Positions 28,626 through 38,103 of a stretch of 64,000 nucleotides of DNA are shown here, piece by piece. Under the pieces are notes generated by a model. That model saw only the letters and a list, made by a program, of their open reading frames with translations. It was not told the DNA's origin and did no database searches. A program made the position numbers and the translations under genes. The stretch's first letter is position 1; every line of letters starts with the position of its first letter. This DNA is from Variovorax jilinensis (GTDB lineage: Bacteria > Pseudomonadota > Gammaproteobacteria > Burkholderiales > Burkholderiaceae_C). The stretch is from contig NZ_JASZYQ010000001.1 of the NCBI RefSeq assembly GCF_030316885.1, positions 1,116,001-1,180,000 of the forward strand. The letters run 5' to 3'.

Positions 28626-30868
28626 CGGGCGGTCGGGAGGGGCTCTGGGCCTTCTTCGGCGAGGGTTTGCAGGATGCGTGCCGCATCGTCGCGCAGCTGG
28701 GCAGCGATGCCGGTCGTGATGTCGAGCCGGCGGAGCAGCCAGGGCGAGATGTCGTTGTCGAACGGGTCGGGCAGCGGGATCGGGCCGGCCAGCGTGGTGG
28801 CGGGCGCGGCATCGGGCATGGCCGGGCCGCTGCTCGGTGCGGCGCCGATCGCGGCCTCGATGCGCTGGGCGGTGCGCGCGAGCGGCCCTTCGATCTCGGC
28901 GAGCGTGAGGCGGTCGCGACGCAGCACCAGCATCGACTTCACCGCGCTGAGCTGCGCCAGCAGCTGGTAGCTGTGGGCCTGCAGGTGCTCGAGCGGCTCG
29001 AGCGGCGGGCGCACCGCACGTGGCTCCGACAGCGAGCGCTGCGTGGCCTGCACCAGCGCCGAGAGGCTGTCGTAGGCTTCGCGGCGTGCCAGCCGCCATT
29101 CGAGTTCGGGGCTGGCCTCGACCGCGCGCAACTGGCCGAGGCCGAGCGCGAGCCGCGCATGCCGCGCCTGGGCATTGAGCACGCGGGCCACCAGCGCCGG
29201 AATCTGCCCGCGCTCCCAGGAGGGCAGCACGTAGCAGAAGGCCCAGGCCAGGGCGGCGCCGATCAGCGTGTCGGCCACGCGCTCCACCAGCGCGAAGGTC
29301 GGGCTCATGCCGGTGTTGAGCATGTGGGCCTGCACCAGGCCCAGCACGGTGGCCGCCACCGAGGTGATCAGGTAGCGCCTCACGGCAAAGCCGTGCGCCA
29401 CCGCCTGGGCCAGCGTCATGGCCACGAGCAGCGCCAGCGCAGTCGGGTGAGCCGACAGCAGCGCCACCGCGAACACGCAGCCGAGCAGCGTGCCGGCGAC
29501 GCGGCTGTTGCGGCGCTCGAGCGTCTGCGAGAGGCTGCCCCGCAACACCACGACGATGGTCAGCAGGATCCAGTACTCATGCGAGCCCCAGGGCAGGGCC
29601 AGCGCGATGCCGTAGCCGGCCGCGATCGCCAGCGACGCGCGGATCGCGTGGCGCAGCGGCGGCGCATCCCAGCGCCAGAGCGCGAGGAAGGGCCGCAGCG
29701 ACCATTCCGTGGGGCTCACGAACATCTGCCAGCTGGCGCGCACCACCGCGAGGTCGGGCTCTCGGTCGCCGCGCGCGAGGCCGGACAGCCGCATCACCTC
29801 GTCGTTGATGTGGCCGATGCGGCTGGCCAGCCCCCGTGCCAGCACGGCCGGGGTCGGGCCGGCATGGCCGCGCAGCGATTCGGGCGCGGCGTCCTGCAGG
29901 CGGATCGCCGACAGTTCGCTGCGCCGATCGATCACCACGGCCGGCTGGCGTCCCAGCAGCAGCGCATCGGCCAGTGCCGTGGTGTCGGCCGCCAGCTCTT
30001 CCAGGATGCGCCGCATCTCGACCAGCGCCGCCGCATGGCCCGGATGGGACTTGAGGGCGTCGAGGTCGAGCTCGCTGGCCAGCAGCAGGTCGCGCAGCTC
30101 GAGCACCGTCATCAGCATGCCCGCGAGGCGCTGGCGCCGTGGCGTGCGCGGCGATTCGAGCACGATGTCGCGCGCCGCCTGCAGCAGGTCGGCCAGCGCC
30201 GCCTGTTCGCGCAGCAGCTGGCCCAGCAGCGAGGCCGGCACCTCGCGGATGTCGTCGGCGTCGTCGCGCGGCGTGAACTGACGTGCCTCGGTGCGCATCA
30301 GCGCGGCCAGCGAGAGCAGCAGGTCGGCCATCACCTGCACGCGGTAGCGCGCGTTGAGCGCCAGGTTGGCCAGCACCGCATAGACCACGTAGAGCGCGGC
30401 GCCGAGGCCGAAATGCAGCGTGCGCTGCACCGCCTCGGCCATGTCGACCGGCTTCGGCGTGGCCATCGAGAAGATCATCGAGAACATCACGGCGATCGCG
30501 ATCGGGATGCCGCGCTTGCCCCAGGCCATCGCGAGGAAGGCCAGGAAGGTGGCCGGCACCAGCAGCAGGCCGAGCCGCAGCGGCGCGGCGTGAAGCAGCT
30601 GCACCAGGAAGAACAGCGGCAGGCCGATCAGCGGCGCCGGCAGCATCTGCAGCAGCTTGCCGCGGCGCGGGCCCGGCAGATCGGGCGGCGCGGTCACGAT
30701 GACGCCGACCGAGGCGGCCGTGGCCGCGATGGTGCCGAGCACCAGATGGACGCCGCCCGAGATCAGCAGCAGCCCGAAGGCCACCGACACGCCGTTCGCG
30801 ATGTAGTGGCCCAGCGCGACGCGCATCGCCGCGCGGCTGCGAAGGGCGGCCGCGCGCGGCGCACCCAT
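28622..30868 (-). CDS. FUSC family membrane protein (YccS/AaeB-like putative exporter)
   Basis: This 748-residue protein has two blocks of about five to six transmembrane helices (residues 20-160 and 395-525), each followed by a long alpha-helical cytoplasmic region, as in YccS and AaeB. Examples are HLVLGTIAATAASVGVIVTA in the first and HEYWILLTIVVVLRGSLSQTLERR in the second; the latter is the fusaric-acid-resistance motif of the family. Its substrate is unknown; relatives export aromatic acids. The start ATG (30868) overlaps the suhB stop by one base (TGATG). With mscS downstream it forms a coupled unit. Confidence 0.9.
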   Translation of the reverse strand: MGAPRAAALRSRAAMRVALGHYIANGVSVAFGLLLISGGVHLVLGTIAATAASVGVIVTAPPDLPGPRRGKLLQMLPAPLIGLPLFFLVQLLHAAPLRLGLLLVPATFLAFLAMAWGKRGIPIAIAVMFSMIFSMATPKPVDMAEAVQRTLHFGLGAALYVVYAVLANLALNARYRVQVMADLLLSLAALMRTEARQFTPRDDADDIREVPASLLGQLLREQAALADLLQAARDIVLESPRTPRRQRLAGMLMTVLELRDLLLASELDLDALKSHPGHAAALVEMRRILEELAADTTALADALLLGRQPAVVIDRRSELSAIRLQDAAPESLRGHAGPTPAVLARGLASRIGHINDEVMRLSGLARGDREPDLAVVRASWQMFVSPTEWSLRPFLALWRWDAPPLRHAIRASLAIAAGYGIALALPWGSHEYWILLTIVVVLRGSLSQTLERRNSRVAGTLLGCVFAVALLSAHPTALALLVAMTLAQAVAHGFAVRRYLITSVAATVLGLVQAHMLNTGMSPTFALVERVADTLIGAALAWAFCYVLPSWERGQIPALVARVLNAQARHARLALGLGQLRAVEASPELEWRLARREAYDSLSALVQATQRSLSEPRAVRPPLEPLEHLQAHSYQLLAQLSAVKSMLVLRRDRLTLAEIEGPLARTAQRIEAAIGAAPSSGPAMPDAAPATTLAGPIPLPDPFDNDISPWLLRRLDITTGIAAQLRDDAARILQTLAEEGPEPLPTAR

Positions 30869-31902
30869 CACTTGGCGGCGGAGTCGCCTTCGGCGGGCGC
30901 GGCAGGGGCTTCGCGGCGGATGCGCGTGAGCTTGCGCGGCGCTGCGGCCGGCGCGGCGGCCGCGGGCTCCGGCGCGTCGTCGCCCGCTGCAGGTGCGGCG
31001 TCGATGGTGCTGCGCGCGTAGATGTCGTCGCCGTGGGCGGCGGGGTCGACCGCGCGCATGCGGTCGCTGGCGCGCAGCTTGTCGTCGATGCCGGCGAACT
31101 TCGAGTACTTGGCCAGGAGCGGCACCAGCTGGCCGTAGATGCGCGGCGCGCCGGCCAGGCATTCGCGCTGTTCGAGGAACTCGGGCTCGCCCGTGAAGTT
31201 GCCGATCAGGCCGCCGGCCTCGGTGACGATCAGCGAACCGGCCGCCACGTCCCAGATGTTGAGGCCGGTCTCGAAGAAGGCGTCGGTGAAGCCGGCCGCC
31301 ACGTAGGCGAGGTCGAGCGCGGCCGCGCCCGGGCGGCGCAGGCCCGCGGCGCGCGGCATCAGGTCGGCCATGATCGCCAGGTACTGCTTGAAGTTGTCGC
31401 CGGTGCGGAACGGGAAGCCCGTGGAGATCAGGCACTCCGACAGCCGGGTCCGCTTGCTCACGCGCAGGCGGCGGTCGTTCATGAAGGCGCCGCGGCCCTT
31501 GGTGGCCGTGAACAGGTCGTTTCGGCTCGGGTCGTAGATGACCGCCTGCTCGACCTTGCCGCGGACTGCCAGCGCGATCGAGACGCAATAGACCGGGAAG
31601 CCGTGGATGAAGTTGGTGGTGCCGTCGAGCGGATCGATGATCCAGACGTAGTCGGAATCCTTGGCGCCGTGCTCGGTGCCCGATTCCTCGGCCAGGATGC
31701 CGTGCCCCGGGTACGCGGTGAGCAGGGTCTCGATGATGACCTTCTCGCTCGCGTGATCGACTTCGGTCACGAAGTCGTTGACCTGCTTCTGTGACACCCG
31801 CACGGCCTCGACGTCGAGCGCAGCGCGATTGATGATGGCGCCGGCGGCGCGGGCGGCCTTGACGGCCACGTTGAGCATGGGGTGCAGGTTGGGGGACGAC
31901 AT
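30868..31902 (-). CDS. suhB: Inositol-1-monophosphatase family protein, SuhB
   Basis: This 344-residue protein has the Mg-binding motifs LAEESGTE (Glu72, Glu73), [15 protein letters not shown] (Asp90, Asp93) and [18 protein letters not shown]. SuhB hydrolyses inositol monophosphate and also joins rRNA antitermination complexes. The catalytic domain fills residues 1-265. The C-terminal 75 residues are an Ala/Pro/Arg-rich tail (for example [20 protein letters not shown]) that E. coli SuhB lacks; it may bind nucleic acid, which is inference from its charge. It is divergent from trmJ over a 105-bp gap. Confidence 0.93.
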   Translation of the reverse strand: MSSPNLHPMLNVAVKAARAAGAIINRAALDVEAVRVSQKQVNDFVTEVDHASEKVIIETLLTAYPGHGILAEESGTEHGAKDSDYVWIIDPLDGTTNFIHGFPVYCVSIALAVRGKVEQAVIYDPSRNDLFTATKGRGAFMNDRRLRVSKRTRLSECLISTGFPFRTGDNFKQYLAIMADLMPRAAGLRRPGAAALDLAYVAAGFTDAFFETGLNIWDVAAGSLIVTEAGGLIGNFTGEPEFLEQRECLAGAPRIYGQLVPLLAKYSKFAGIDDKLRASDRMRAVDPAAHGDDIYARSTIDAAPAAGDDAPEPAAAAPAAAPRKLTRIRREAPAAPAEGDSAAK

Positions 31903-32007
31903 GAATTGTGCGAAGAACGAAAAAGGGCCCGGAGTGTTGAGCGGCGGCCCCCTGGAATGCGGCCCGGCGATGCGGGCGGCGAGAATCGGAGCATTTTACC
32001 CGTCTCC

Positions 32008-32766
32008 ATGCGTACCCGTTTCATCCTGATCCAGACCAGCCATGCCGGCAATGTCGGCGCCGCCGCGCGCGCCATGAAGACCATGGGCTTCGGCGAGCTG
32101 GTGCTGGTCGCGCCGCGCTGGGCCAACGTGCTGCGGCGCGAGGAAACCATCCAGCGCGCGAGCGGCGCGCTCGACGTGCTGAACAACGCCCGCATCGTCG
32201 AGACCCTGGACGAGGCACTCGACGGCGTCACCCACCTGTGCGCCACCGCGATGATCCCGCGCGACTTCGGCCCGCCCACGCGCACGCCGCGCGAGCACCT
32301 GGAGCCGCTGGCCCGGGGCGAGGCGCAGCACGTGGCCTTCCTGTTCGGCTCCGAGCGCTTCGGCATGCGCAACGAGGACGTCTACCGTTGCAACGTCGCG
32401 CTGAGCATCCCGACCGATCCCGCCTTCGGTTCGCTGAATCTCGGCGCCGCGATCCAGGTCATCGCCTACGAATGGCGACTGGCACTGGGCGGCTACGCGG
32501 TGCGCGATGCCACCGCCGTGCCGGCCGCGGCCGACGCCAGGGCGCTGGCCGGCATGCTCGACCACTGGGAGCGTTCGCTCGTGGAGATCGGCTTCCTCGA
32601 CCCCGCGGCGCCCAAGAAGCTGATGCCGCGCCTGCAGCAGCTGTTCAACCGCGCCCAGCCGACGGCCGAGGAGATCCACATCCTGCGCGGCATCGCCAAA
32701 TCGATGGCGGAAGCGGCCGGCGGCGCCAAAGCCCCCTCTGCCGCAGGCGACGACGCCGGGCGATAG
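32008..32766 (+). CDS. trmJ: tRNA (cytidine/uridine-2'-O-)-methyltransferase TrmJ
   Basis: This 252-residue SPOUT enzyme methylates the 2'-hydroxyl of nucleotide 32 in tRNA using S-adenosylmethionine. Start ATG 32008 (MRTRFILIQTSHAGNVGAAA) is chosen as the family N-terminus. The trefoil-knot motifs are AFLFGSERFGMRNED and LSIPTDPAFGSLNLGAAIQV. The C-terminal helical tail (residues 180-252) is the TrmJ-specific extension. cysE follows 33 bases later, and the trmJ-suhB divergent and trmJ-cysE tandem layout is common in Burkholderiales. Confidence 0.93.
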   Translation: MRTRFILIQTSHAGNVGAAARAMKTMGFGELVLVAPRWANVLRREETIQRASGALDVLNNARIVETLDEALDGVTHLCATAMIPRDFGPPTRTPREHLEPLARGEAQHVAFLFGSERFGMRNEDVYRCNVALSIPTDPAFGSLNLGAAIQVIAYEWRLALGGYAVRDATAVPAAADARALAGMLDHWERSLVEIGFLDPAAPKKLMPRLQQLFNRAQPTAEEIHILRGIAKSMAEAAGGAKAPSAAGDDAGR

Positions 32767-32799
32767 ACTCGCTGCCCGCTATCGATATAACGAATTCGC

Positions 32800-33573
32800 A
32801 TGTTCTCGCGCCTGCGCTCCGACATCCAGTGCATCCTCGACCGCGATCCCGCGGCGCGCACGCGCTGGGAAGTGCTGACTCTCTACCCCGGCCTGCATGC
32901 CGTGGTGCTGCACCGGCTCGCGCACTGGTGCTGGGGCCACGGCCTCAAGTGGCTGGGGCGCTTCGTCTCGCAGCTTTCACGCTGGCTCACGGGCATCGAG
33001 ATCCATCCGGGCGCGGTGGTCGGCGAGCGCGTGTTCTTCGATCACGCCATGGGCGTGGTGGTCGGCGAGACCGCCGAGATCGGCGACGGCTGCACCATCT
33101 ACCAGGGTGTGACGCTCGGCGGCACCTCCCTCTACAAGGGCACCAAGCGGCATCCGACACTGGGCCGCAACGTGGTCGTGAGCGCGGGGGCCAAGGTGCT
33201 CGGCGGCTTCGTGGTCGGCGACGGCGCCAAGATCGGCAGCAATGCGGTGGTGATCAAGCCGGTGCCGGCCGGCGCCACGGCGGTGGGCATCCCGGCGCGC
33301 ATCATCCCGTCGAAGAGCGGCGCCAGCGCCGACGTGACGACCGCCGACCCGAAGTTCTCGGCCTACGGCATCACGCTCGAAGACGATCCGCTGTCGCTCG
33401 CGATGCGCGGCCTGATCGACAGCGCCGCGGGCCAGGAGCATCAGATCGCGCTGCTGTGGCAGGCGATCGAGTCGCTTGCGGCACAGCCCGGCAAGAAGGA
33501 CTGCGTGCCGTGCGATGCGGCGCGCGACGACAGCTTCGAGGCCGAGCGACTGACGCAGCTGGTGGGCAAGTAA
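32800..33573 (+). CDS. cysE: Serine O-acetyltransferase
   Basis: This 257-residue enzyme acetylates L-serine, the first step of cysteine synthesis. It begins [20 protein letters not shown] and has the left-handed beta-helix hexapeptide repeats ([40 protein letters not shown]) with the catalytic His in FFDHAMG and the loop [18 protein letters not shown]. It is the short EpsC/plant-like form for residues 1-170, followed by an 85-residue tail with a Cys pair ([13 protein letters not shown]). A bipartite repeat element follows the stop. Confidence 0.95.
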   Translation: MFSRLRSDIQCILDRDPAARTRWEVLTLYPGLHAVVLHRLAHWCWGHGLKWLGRFVSQLSRWLTGIEIHPGAVVGERVFFDHAMGVVVGETAEIGDGCTIYQGVTLGGTSLYKGTKRHPTLGRNVVVSAGAKVLGGFVVGDGAKIGSNAVVIKPVPAGATAVGIPARIIPSKSGASADVTTADPKFSAYGITLEDDPLSLAMRGLIDSAAGQEHQIALLWQAIESLAAQPGKKDCVPCDAARDDSFEAERLTQLVGK

Positions 33574-33594
33574 GCACGCTTTTGCCGCGGGTGC

Positions 33595-33709
33595 CAGGCC
33601 GGCGCCGGGCCGCCAGCGCGGCGAAGTCCGCGCTTCGCACTGACGGGCGGCCTGTTGCTTCCCTCTCGGGGGGCAGCGACCCACACGAAGTGGGGGAGCG
33701 TGGGGGCCC
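33595..33709. repeat. Bipartite GC-rich intergenic repeat, copy B
   Basis: Bases 33595-33614 are identical to 21225-21244, and 33665-33709 match 21265-21307 (shared core GGCAGCGACCCAMACG and GTGGGGGAGCG). Copy B has about 30 extra bases between the two modules. It fills the gap between the convergent cysE and ETF-QO genes, ending 3 bases before the ETF-QO stop, and can fold into stems such as CCCAC-ACGAA-GTGGG. It may act as a terminator or mRNA end-protecting element. Confidence 0.8.
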
Positions 33710-33711
33710 TG

Positions 33712-35409
33712 TTACATCCCGACGTAGTTCGGACCGCCGCCGCCCTCGGGCGTGACCCAGACGATGTTCTGCGTCGGGTCCTTGATGTCGCAGGTCTTGC
33801 AGTGCACGCAGTTCTGCGCGTTGATCTGCAGCTTCTGCTTGCCGCCTTCGCCATCGGGCACGAACTCGTACACGCCGGCCGGGCAGTAGCGCTGCTCGGG
33901 GCCCGCGTACTCGGGCAGGTTGATGGTGGTGGGCACCGCGGCGTTCTTGAGCGTCAGGTGCGCGGGCTGGTTCTCCTCGTGGTTGGTGTTGCTGATGAAC
34001 ACCGAGGAGAGCCGGTCGAAGGTGAGCTTGCCGTCGGGCTTGGGGTAGTCGATCTTCTTGCTGGCGGCCGCGCGCTTCAGGCGCTCGTTGTCGGGCTGCT
34101 GGCGGTGGATGGTCCACGGGATGTGGCCGCCCAGCACCTTCTGCTCGATGCCGGTCATCAGCGTGCCGATCGCCAGGCCCTTCTTGAACCACTGCTTGAA
34201 GTTGCGCGCGCGGTTGAGCTCGGCATGCAGCCAGCTCTTCTCGAAGGCCGCCGGATAGGCCGACAGCTCGTCCTGCTGGCGACCGGCCGTCACGGCCTCG
34301 AAGGCGGCTTCGGCGGCCATCATGCCGGTCTTGATCGCGGCATGGCTGCCCTTGATGCGGCTCGCGTTGAGGTAGCCCGCCTCGCAGCCCACCAGCGCGC
34401 CGCCCGGGAACACGGTCTTGGGCAGCGACAGCAGTCCGCCCGCGGTGATCGCTCGCGCGCCGTAGCTCAGGCGCTTCGGCGCCTTCAGGCCCTTGTCCTG
34501 GCCTTCGAAGTACCAGCGGATGTTCGGATGCGTCTTGAAGCGCTGGAACTCCTCGAACGGGCTCATGTAGGGGTTCTGGTAGTCCAGGCCGACCACGTAG
34601 CCGATCACGAGCTGGTTGTTCTCGGCGTGATAGAGGAACGAGCCGCCATAGGTGTCCGAGGGCAGCGGCCAGCCGGCCGTGTGCACCGCCAGGCCGGGTT
34701 CGTGACGCGCCGGGTCGATCTCCCACAGCTCCTTGATGCCGATGCCGTAGCTCTGCGGGTCCTTGCCCTCGTCGAGCTTGTACTTCGCGATCAGCTGGCG
34801 GCCCAGGTGGCCGCGCGCGCCTTCGGCGAACACCGTGTACTTGCCGAGCAGCTCCATGCCGAGCTGGAAGTTCTCGGTCGGCTCGCCGTCCTTGCCGATG
34901 CCGAGGTTGCCGGTGGCGACGCCGCGCACCTTGCCGTCTTCGGTGTAGAGCACCTCGGCCGCCGGGAAGCCCGCGAAGATCTCGACGCCGAGGGCCTCGG
35001 CCTGCTGAGCGAGCCAGCGCACCACGTTGCCGAGGCTCACGATGTAGTTGCCGTCGTTGTGGAAGTTGGCCGGCAGCGCGAAGTTCGGCACCCGCGTGGC
35101 GCCCGTCTCGCTCATCATGAGGAAGGTGTCGCGCGTGACCGGCTGGTTGAGCGGCGCGCCGAGTTCCTTCCAGTCGGGAATCAGCTCGTAGAGCGCGCGC
35201 GGATCCATGATCGCGCCCGAGAGGATGTGGGCGCCGGGTTCGGAGCCCTTCTCGAGCACCACGACCGAGATCTCCTTGCCATGCGTGGCGGCCAGCTGCT
35301 TCAGGCGGATGGCGGTCGCAAGGCCGCCCGGGCCGGCGCCCACCACGACCACGTCGTATTCCATGGATTCGCGGGGGCCGAACTGGGCGAGGATTTCGTC
35401 ATTCGTCAT
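33712..35409 (-). CDS. Electron transfer flavoprotein-ubiquinone oxidoreductase
   Basis: This 565-residue enzyme passes electrons from ETF (beta-oxidation, branched-chain amino acid and choline breakdown) to ubiquinone. The FAD dinucleotide fold is at DVVVVGAGPGGLATAIRLK (about residues 19-37). The quinone-binding middle region includes GGSFLYHAENNQLVIGYVVG. The C-terminus holds the 4Fe-4S ligands in RYCPAGVYEF and NCVHCKTCDIKDP. Length fits the family. It is a single-gene unit divergent from a thioesterase, with a repeat element right after its stop. Confidence 0.95.
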   Translation of the reverse strand: MTNDEILAQFGPRESMEYDVVVVGAGPGGLATAIRLKQLAATHGKEISVVVLEKGSEPGAHILSGAIMDPRALYELIPDWKELGAPLNQPVTRDTFLMMSETGATRVPNFALPANFHNDGNYIVSLGNVVRWLAQQAEALGVEIFAGFPAAEVLYTEDGKVRGVATGNLGIGKDGEPTENFQLGMELLGKYTVFAEGARGHLGRQLIAKYKLDEGKDPQSYGIGIKELWEIDPARHEPGLAVHTAGWPLPSDTYGGSFLYHAENNQLVIGYVVGLDYQNPYMSPFEEFQRFKTHPNIRWYFEGQDKGLKAPKRLSYGARAITAGGLLSLPKTVFPGGALVGCEAGYLNASRIKGSHAAIKTGMMAAEAAFEAVTAGRQQDELSAYPAAFEKSWLHAELNRARNFKQWFKKGLAIGTLMTGIEQKVLGGHIPWTIHRQQPDNERLKRAAASKKIDYPKPDGKLTFDRLSSVFISNTNHEENQPAHLTLKNAAVPTTINLPEYAGPEQRYCPAGVYEFVPDGEGGKQKLQINAQNCVHCKTCDIKDPTQNIVWVTPEGGGGPNYVGM

Positions 35410-35527
35410 GTGGGTCTACTCGATAATGATTTTGAGGGTGCGAGGCACCGCGGCGGGCGGCGCCATTTTATGCGTCGCCCGCTTCCGTCCCCGGGCGTCG
35501 CCTGGGCGACTCCATCGAGGCACATGC

Positions 35528-35950
35528 ATGAGAATCGAAATCCCCGAGCGCAAGAAGCTGGTCTACGAGACGACCATCCCGATCCGATGGGGCGACATGG
35601 ACGCCATGGGCCATCTCAACAACGCCAGCTACTTTCGCTATCTCGAGACCGCACGCATCGACTGGATGCACTCGATCGGCCAGGAGCCGGCGCCCGCAGG
35701 CCACGGCATGGTGATCGTCAACGCCTTCTGCAATTTCTATCGCCAGCTCGAGTATCCGGGCGACGTGCTGCTGCGCATGTACGTGAGCGATCCGGCCCGC
35801 ACCACCTTCGAGACCTGGGGCACGATGGCGCGCGCCGACGCGCCCGACGTGATCTGCGCCGCCGGCGGCGCGACCACCATCTGGGTCGACTTCCCGAAGC
35901 AGAAGGCGCTGCCGCTGCCGGACTGGCTGCGCGCGCTGGTAGGCGCGTAG
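35528..35950 (+). CDS. Acyl-CoA thioesterase, 4HBT hotdog fold
   Basis: This 140-residue hotdog-fold protein has the 4-hydroxybenzoyl-CoA thioesterase pattern IRWGDMDAMGHLNNASYFRY, in which the first Asp is the catalytic residue, followed by LETARIDWM. It should hydrolyse acyl-CoA esters in the cytoplasm; the acyl chain is not predictable. ATG 35528 (MRIEIPERKK) is chosen; an ATG at 35524 is in another frame. It is divergent from the ETF-QO gene, which fits a link to acyl-CoA dehydrogenation. Confidence 0.9.
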   Translation: MRIEIPERKKLVYETTIPIRWGDMDAMGHLNNASYFRYLETARIDWMHSIGQEPAPAGHGMVIVNAFCNFYRQLEYPGDVLLRMYVSDPARTTFETWGTMARADAPDVICAAGGATTIWVDFPKQKALPLPDWLRALVGA

Positions 35951-35963
35951 CGGGTCCGGGCCT

Positions 35964-37337
35964 TCAGGCCGGGCGCATCACGATCCGGGCTTCGAAGCCG
36001 CTCGTGGCACCCGCGGGCGGTGAATTCAGTTCGAGCCGGGCGCCGAGCTTCTCGACGATGGTGGCGACGATCGACATGCCGAGGCCGTAGCCGGCGCGGT
36101 CCGATCCATGGCGCACGTGGCGGTGCTGCAGCGTGCTGAGCTGCTCGGCGCTGACGCCGGGGCCGAAGTCGCGCACGGCGAGCGTGCAGGGCGCCATCAC
36201 CTCGATCACCACCCGGCCGTGGCCGTAGCGCAGCCCGTTCTCGACCAGGTTGCGCAGCGCGATGGCGAGCGCGTCGACGTCGCCGAGGCCGACCGGTGCC
36301 TCCTGGTCCTCGGGCACCTTGAGCGAGAGCCGCTCGTTGACGCGCGGGTCCTGCCAGAACTCCTGCGCCACCGTGCCTGCCAGCTGGACGAGGTCGATCG
36401 GAGAACGCGTCAGCGAGGCGCCCGATTCGGCGCGCGACAGCTGCAGCAGCTTCTCGGTGCGGTGGCCCAGCATCTGCAGCGCATCGAGCGCGGCCTGCAC
36501 GTCCTCGCGCTTGAGCTCGTGTTCGAGCGCAGTCTGCAGCCGCAAGCGCGCAGCCGCGAGCGGGGTGCGCAGCTCGTGCGCGGCATTGGACGCCAATGCG
36601 CGCTCGACGTCGAGCGACTGTGAAAGGCGCTCGAGCAGCTGGTTGACGTGATCGCCCACCGAGCGCAGTTCCTTCGGCAGCCCCGGCAGCCGGATGGGGC
36701 GCAGGTCGGTGCCGCTGCGCTGCTCGATCTCGCCCGCCAGCCGCTGCAGCACGCGCAGCTCGGTGCGCGCCACGTTGCGCAGCACCAGCGCCAGCAGCGG
36801 CAGCACCGCGCCGAGCGGAATGATGAGCCCGAACAGCGTGCGGTTGAGTGCAGTGCGGCGCTCGTCGAGCGGATCGGCGACCTGGAAGAAGAGTTCCCGC
36901 GTGGGATGACGCACCGTGTAGATGCGCCAGGATTCGTTGTTCGCGAAGCCCGGTGCGAGCGGCACGTCGAAGGCGTTCACCGGCGCCTCGGCCGAGCGCA
37001 GCAGCACCCGCTCGTGCAGGTCCACCACCTGGTAGATCACGGCGTCGGTGGGAAACAGCTGTCGCGGTGCGATCAGCGTGCGCCGCGTGTCGGGGCGCTC
37101 GTTCTGCAGCTTGTCGAGTTCCTGCACCGCCATGTCGAACATGCGGTGCGAGACCTCGACCAGCTCGCTGTCGAAGTTGTGGTTGATCTCGCGGTCCACG
37201 TACCAGACCACGCCCAGCACGCACAGCAGCCAGACGCCGCCGACCCAGACGATCAGCGTGCGCGTGAGCCGGCCGGCCAGCGAGTCGCTCTGGCCCAGAT
37301 GTCCGGCGCGGAGCCGGTCGATCACCCGCGCCTTCAT
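35964..37337 (-). CDS. Sensor histidine kinase, QseC/PmrB type
   Basis: This 457-residue kinase has a TM1 segment (TLIVWVGGVWLLCVLGVVWY), a periplasmic region of about 125 residues, TM2 (LFGLIIPLGAVLPLLALVL), a HAMP-like linker, the HisKA box ASNAAHELRTPLAAARLR, the N box ALRNLVENGLRYG and G boxes VRDFGPGVSAEQ and GYGLGMSIV. The periplasmic part has few acidic clusters. The start at 37337 overlaps the regulator stop (ATGA). With the adjacent regulator, PAP2 and eptA it suggests a PmrB- or QseC-like envelope sensor, which is inference. Confidence 0.93.
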   Translation of the reverse strand: MKARVIDRLRAGHLGQSDSLAGRLTRTLIVWVGGVWLLCVLGVVWYVDREINHNFDSELVEVSHRMFDMAVQELDKLQNERPDTRRTLIAPRQLFPTDAVIYQVVDLHERVLLRSAEAPVNAFDVPLAPGFANNESWRIYTVRHPTRELFFQVADPLDERRTALNRTLFGLIIPLGAVLPLLALVLRNVARTELRVLQRLAGEIEQRSGTDLRPIRLPGLPKELRSVGDHVNQLLERLSQSLDVERALASNAAHELRTPLAAARLRLQTALEHELKREDVQAALDALQMLGHRTEKLLQLSRAESGASLTRSPIDLVQLAGTVAQEFWQDPRVNERLSLKVPEDQEAPVGLGDVDALAIALRNLVENGLRYGHGRVVIEVMAPCTLAVRDFGPGVSAEQLSTLQHRHVRHGSDRAGYGLGMSIVATIVEKLGARLELNSPPAGATSGFEARIVMRPA

Positions 37338-38011
37338 TCGTCGTCTTCCTCGGGCGCGTAGGAGAGGCGGTAGCCCAGGCCGCGCAGGGTCTGGATGTGG
37401 CTGCGTCCGAGCTTGCGGCGCAGCCGGCTGATGAACACCTCCAGCGTGTTGCTGTCGGCCTCGTCGCCGAAGCCGTAGAGCGCATCGGCCAGGTTCTCGC
37501 GCGTGTGGATTCGATCGGGCCGCGTCGCCATGACGCGCAGCAGCGCCCATTCCTTCTGCGTCAGCGTGATCGGCAGGCCGTCCTTGCGCACCAGGTCGCG
37601 CGCGAGATCGATCTCGAGCGTGCCCAGGCGAAGCACCGGTGCGCTGCTGGTGCTGCGGCGGCGCTCGACCGCTCGCAGCCGCGCCAGCAGTTCGGCCGGG
37701 TCGTAGGGCTTGATCAGGTAGTCGTCGGCGCCGGCGTCGAGGCCGCGGATGCGGTCCGTGACCTGGTCGCGTGCAGTGAGCACGATCACGATCGGGCGCT
37801 CGCGCAGCGCCCGCACGCTGGGCAGCAGCGACAGGCCGTCGCCGTCACCCAGGTGCAGGTCGAGCAGCACGGCCGCGTACTGCACCGCCACCAGTGCCGC
37901 GCGGGCCTCGGCCAGGCCGGGAGCGACGTCGACCACGAAAGCCTTGGCCTCGAGGTAGCTGCAGACCGCGCCTGCGAGCGCGGCGTCGTCTTCGACCAGC
38001 AGGATTCGCAC
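37334..38011 (-). CDS. OmpR-family response regulator, QseB/PmrA type
   Basis: This 225-residue regulator has a receiver (RILLVEDDAALAGAVCSYLE, phospho-Asp in VLLDLHLGDGDGL, Lys in DYLIKPYDPAELLARL) and a winged-helix domain (GLPITLTQKEWALLRVMATR, ALYGFGDEADSNTLEVFISR, LRRKLGRSHIQTLRGLGYRL). The start is GTG at 38011. It is first in an operon with the kinase and divergent from the PAP2 phosphatase. Direct repeats with 11-bp phase in front of the PAP2 and eptA genes are the likely binding sites. Confidence 0.94.
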   Translation of the reverse strand: MRILLVEDDAALAGAVCSYLEAKAFVVDVAPGLAEARAALVAVQYAAVLLDLHLGDGDGLSLLPSVRALRERPIVIVLTARDQVTDRIRGLDAGADDYLIKPYDPAELLARLRAVERRRSTSSAPVLRLGTLEIDLARDLVRKDGLPITLTQKEWALLRVMATRPDRIHTRENLADALYGFGDEADSNTLEVFISRLRRKLGRSHIQTLRGLGYRLSYAPEEDDE

Positions 38012-38063
38012 GTTCGAGCTCCACTCTTTTTCTTGTAAGCCCTGGAGTCTAGGCCACCTGTTC

Positions 38064-38079
38064 TTCAGCCGGCGTTCAG
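38064..38079. promoter_or_regulatory. Phased TTCAG repeats between the regulator and PAP2 genes
   Basis: TTCAG occurs at 38064-38068 and 38075-38079, 11 bp apart, the spacing used by OmpR-family dimers on tandem half-sites. The same pattern recurs upstream of eptA. It sits in the 92-bp divergent region, where one site could serve both the regulator and PAP2 promoters. Confidence 0.5.
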
Positions 38080-38103
38080 AACCGGATTGCAGACTTGCGC
38101 CGC

